Assembly: GCA_030688705.1 (NCBI GenBank)
Contig: JAUYJH010000145.1
Coordinates: 1 to 6,723 of the forward strand
DNA from: Deltaproteobacteria bacterium
GTDB taxonomy: Bacteria; UBA10199; SPLOWO2-01-44-7
DNA: 6,723 nucleotides
Direction: 5' to 3'
Positions within the stretch are counted from its first letter, which is position 1. Each line of letters begins with the position of its first letter. This document shows, piece by piece, positions 6,537 to 6,723 of this stretch. The notes below the pieces were generated by a model that saw nothing but the letters and a program-made list of their open reading frames with translations, made no database searches and had not been told where the DNA came from. A program made the position numbers and the translations under genes.

Positions 6537-6601
6537 GCTACCAGGTAGGGAGACCCCCTTCTCCTACCTGGTAGCAGAGGGTGGGTCCCCTACCAGGTAG
6601 C
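6537..6601. repeat. Array of three CTACCWGGTAG near-palindromes at exact 26-bp spacing; likely operator array or RNA fold
   Basis: CTACCAGGTAG occurs at 6538-6548 and 6590-6600, and CTACCTGGTAG at 6564-6574, so the start-to-start distance is 26 bp twice. Each copy is itself two 5-bp arms around one base, and the middle copy has the opposite central base. Copies 1 and 2 extend to a perfect 13-bp inverted repeat (GCTACCAGGTAGG at 6537-6549 against 6563-6575). Read from both ends, the whole 65 bp is symmetric about 6569, with 30 of 39 bases equal when each outer-plus-middle segment is compared with the other's reverse complement. Even spacing suggests cooperative binding by a dimeric regulator; in RNA, copy 2 could pair with either copy 1 or copy 3. 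I know no regulator with exactly this site. Confidence 0.85.
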
Positions 6602-6609
6602 GGATGCAA

Positions 6610-6638
6610 TTGACAGAGATCAGGAGGTATCGCATACC
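6610..6638 (+). promoter_or_regulatory. Possible sigma-70-type promoter for the plus-strand gene
   Basis: A perfect -35 box TTGACA (6610-6615) is followed, 17 nt later, by a weak CATACC (6633-6638). The -10 match is poor (three of six), which would suit a promoter needing an activator bound to the array just upstream. The -10 lies within the 6623-6641 dyad, so a protein bound there would block or assist polymerase. Confidence 0.3.
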
Positions 6639-6641
6639 TCC
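6623..6641. promoter_or_regulatory. Perfect 8-bp dyad GGAGGTAT-CGC-ATACCTCC
   Basis: The two 8-bp arms (6623-6630 and 6634-6641) are exact reverse complements around three bases. It could be an operator for a dimeric regulator covering the -10 region, or a stable hairpin in the 5' leader. It contains AGGAGG, but no start codon follows at the right distance, so it is not acting as a ribosome site for the plus-strand gene. It shares only GGTA/TACC with the upstream array. Confidence 0.6.
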
Positions 6642-6659
6642 CGTAAAGGGGCCAAAATC

Positions 6660-6723
6660 ATGGCAAAAGCAATTGAGTCGATTTTAAAAGAGGGGCGAAA
6701 ATTCTCCCCTTCTGAATCTTTCC
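6660..6723 (+). CDS. acs: Start of a probable acetyl-CoA synthetase (partial, cut by window edge)
   Basis: Twenty-one codons are open to the window edge. The protein begins MAKAIESILKEGRKFSPSES. In what I recall of AMP-forming acetyl-CoA synthetases, the N terminus carries a similar IESxLxExRxFxPxxxF segment, and the visible I5, E6, L9, E11, R13, F15, P17 and F21 follow it. The enzyme would convert acetate, ATP and CoA to acetyl-CoA in the cytoplasm. AAGGGG (6646-6651), 8 nt before the ATG, is a modest ribosome site. It is transcribed away from the metal genes and probably unrelated to them. A long regulated leader would fit a catabolic gene such as acs. With so few residues the call is tentative. 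Confidence 0.55.
   Translation, partial: MAKAIESILKEGRKFSPSESF

Larger units (their letters stand above)
6453..6659. promoter_or_regulatory. Divergent intergenic region between the secreted protein gene and the plus-strand gene
   Basis: No gene is visible in these 207 bases. From the left it holds the minus-strand ribosome site (AAGGAGG), three copies of GTTTAT (6470, 6481, 6498), a small GGGG-TTTAT-CCCC hairpin (6467-6479), the 65-bp palindrome array, a TTGACA box, a separate perfect dyad and a weak plus-strand ribosome site. No convincing minus-strand promoter could be fixed; the A/T-rich stretch around 6481-6508 is the likeliest place. Confidence 0.7.

Noticed and set aside
6222..6574. 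Plus-strand open frames opposite the secreted protein gene
   Set aside because: Their Val/Ala/Arg/Cys-rich sequences are the reverse reading of the Thr/Ala-rich signal and linker codons, without a ribosome site or recognisable domain.
6537..6601. A short CRISPR array
   Set aside because: Repeats are only 11 bp, one is inverted, the spacers are 15 bp and resemble each other's reverse complement, and no cas gene is present.

Overview
The window carries a Gram-negative copper/silver efflux locus on the minus strand, next to a divergent gene that starts at the right edge. A CusCBA-type tripartite pump (outer-membrane channel, periplasmic adaptor, RND inner-membrane pump) implies a cell with two membranes. 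The host cannot be named from sequence alone. Two low-complexity elements, a CCTGCCGGCAGG-centred palindrome and a GGTCCNN 7-bp tandem repeat, both at gene 3' ends, recall what I remember of genomes of uncultivated deltaproteobacterium-like or candidate-phylum lineages; this is a weak inference.

Layout, reading the minus strand from right to left: (1) 6452-5967, a secreted Thr-rich protein whose C-terminal half looks like a heavy-metal-associated (HMA) fold without its CxxC metal site; (2) a strong bidirectional terminator at 5913-5947; (3) 5885-5526, a small secreted Cys/His-containing protein; (4) 5482-4178, a CusC/TolC-family outer-membrane channel; (5) 4181-3144, a CusB-type adaptor with an N-terminal CxMH...CPICGM metal-binding domain; (6) 3142-26, CusA, a heavy-metal RND pump that keeps the three Cu(I)/Ag(I)-binding methionines and the proton-relay residues; (7) 29-1, the first nine codons of a further gene, probably a DUF2231 membrane protein. 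Genes 4 to 7 are translationally coupled (4-nt ATGA overlap, 1-nt gap, 4-nt ATGA overlap), so they form one operon. Gene 3 probably belongs to it, lying 43 nt upstream.

Together, the pump would take Cu(I)/Ag(I) from the periplasm or cytoplasm through CusA, with metal handed over by the CusB metal-binding domain, and expel it through CusC. No CusF, CusRS, CueR or CsoR gene is visible, so the regulator is outside the window.

The right end (6453-6659) is a divergent intergenic region. It holds the most unusual structure of the window: three copies of the near-palindrome CTACCWGGTAG exactly 26 bp apart, with the middle copy inverted. This makes a 65-bp array symmetric about position 6569. It is followed by a second perfect dyad (GGAGGTAT-CGC-ATACCTCC) just upstream of a plus-strand gene beginning at 6660, whose first 21 codons resemble the N terminus of acetyl-CoA synthetase.
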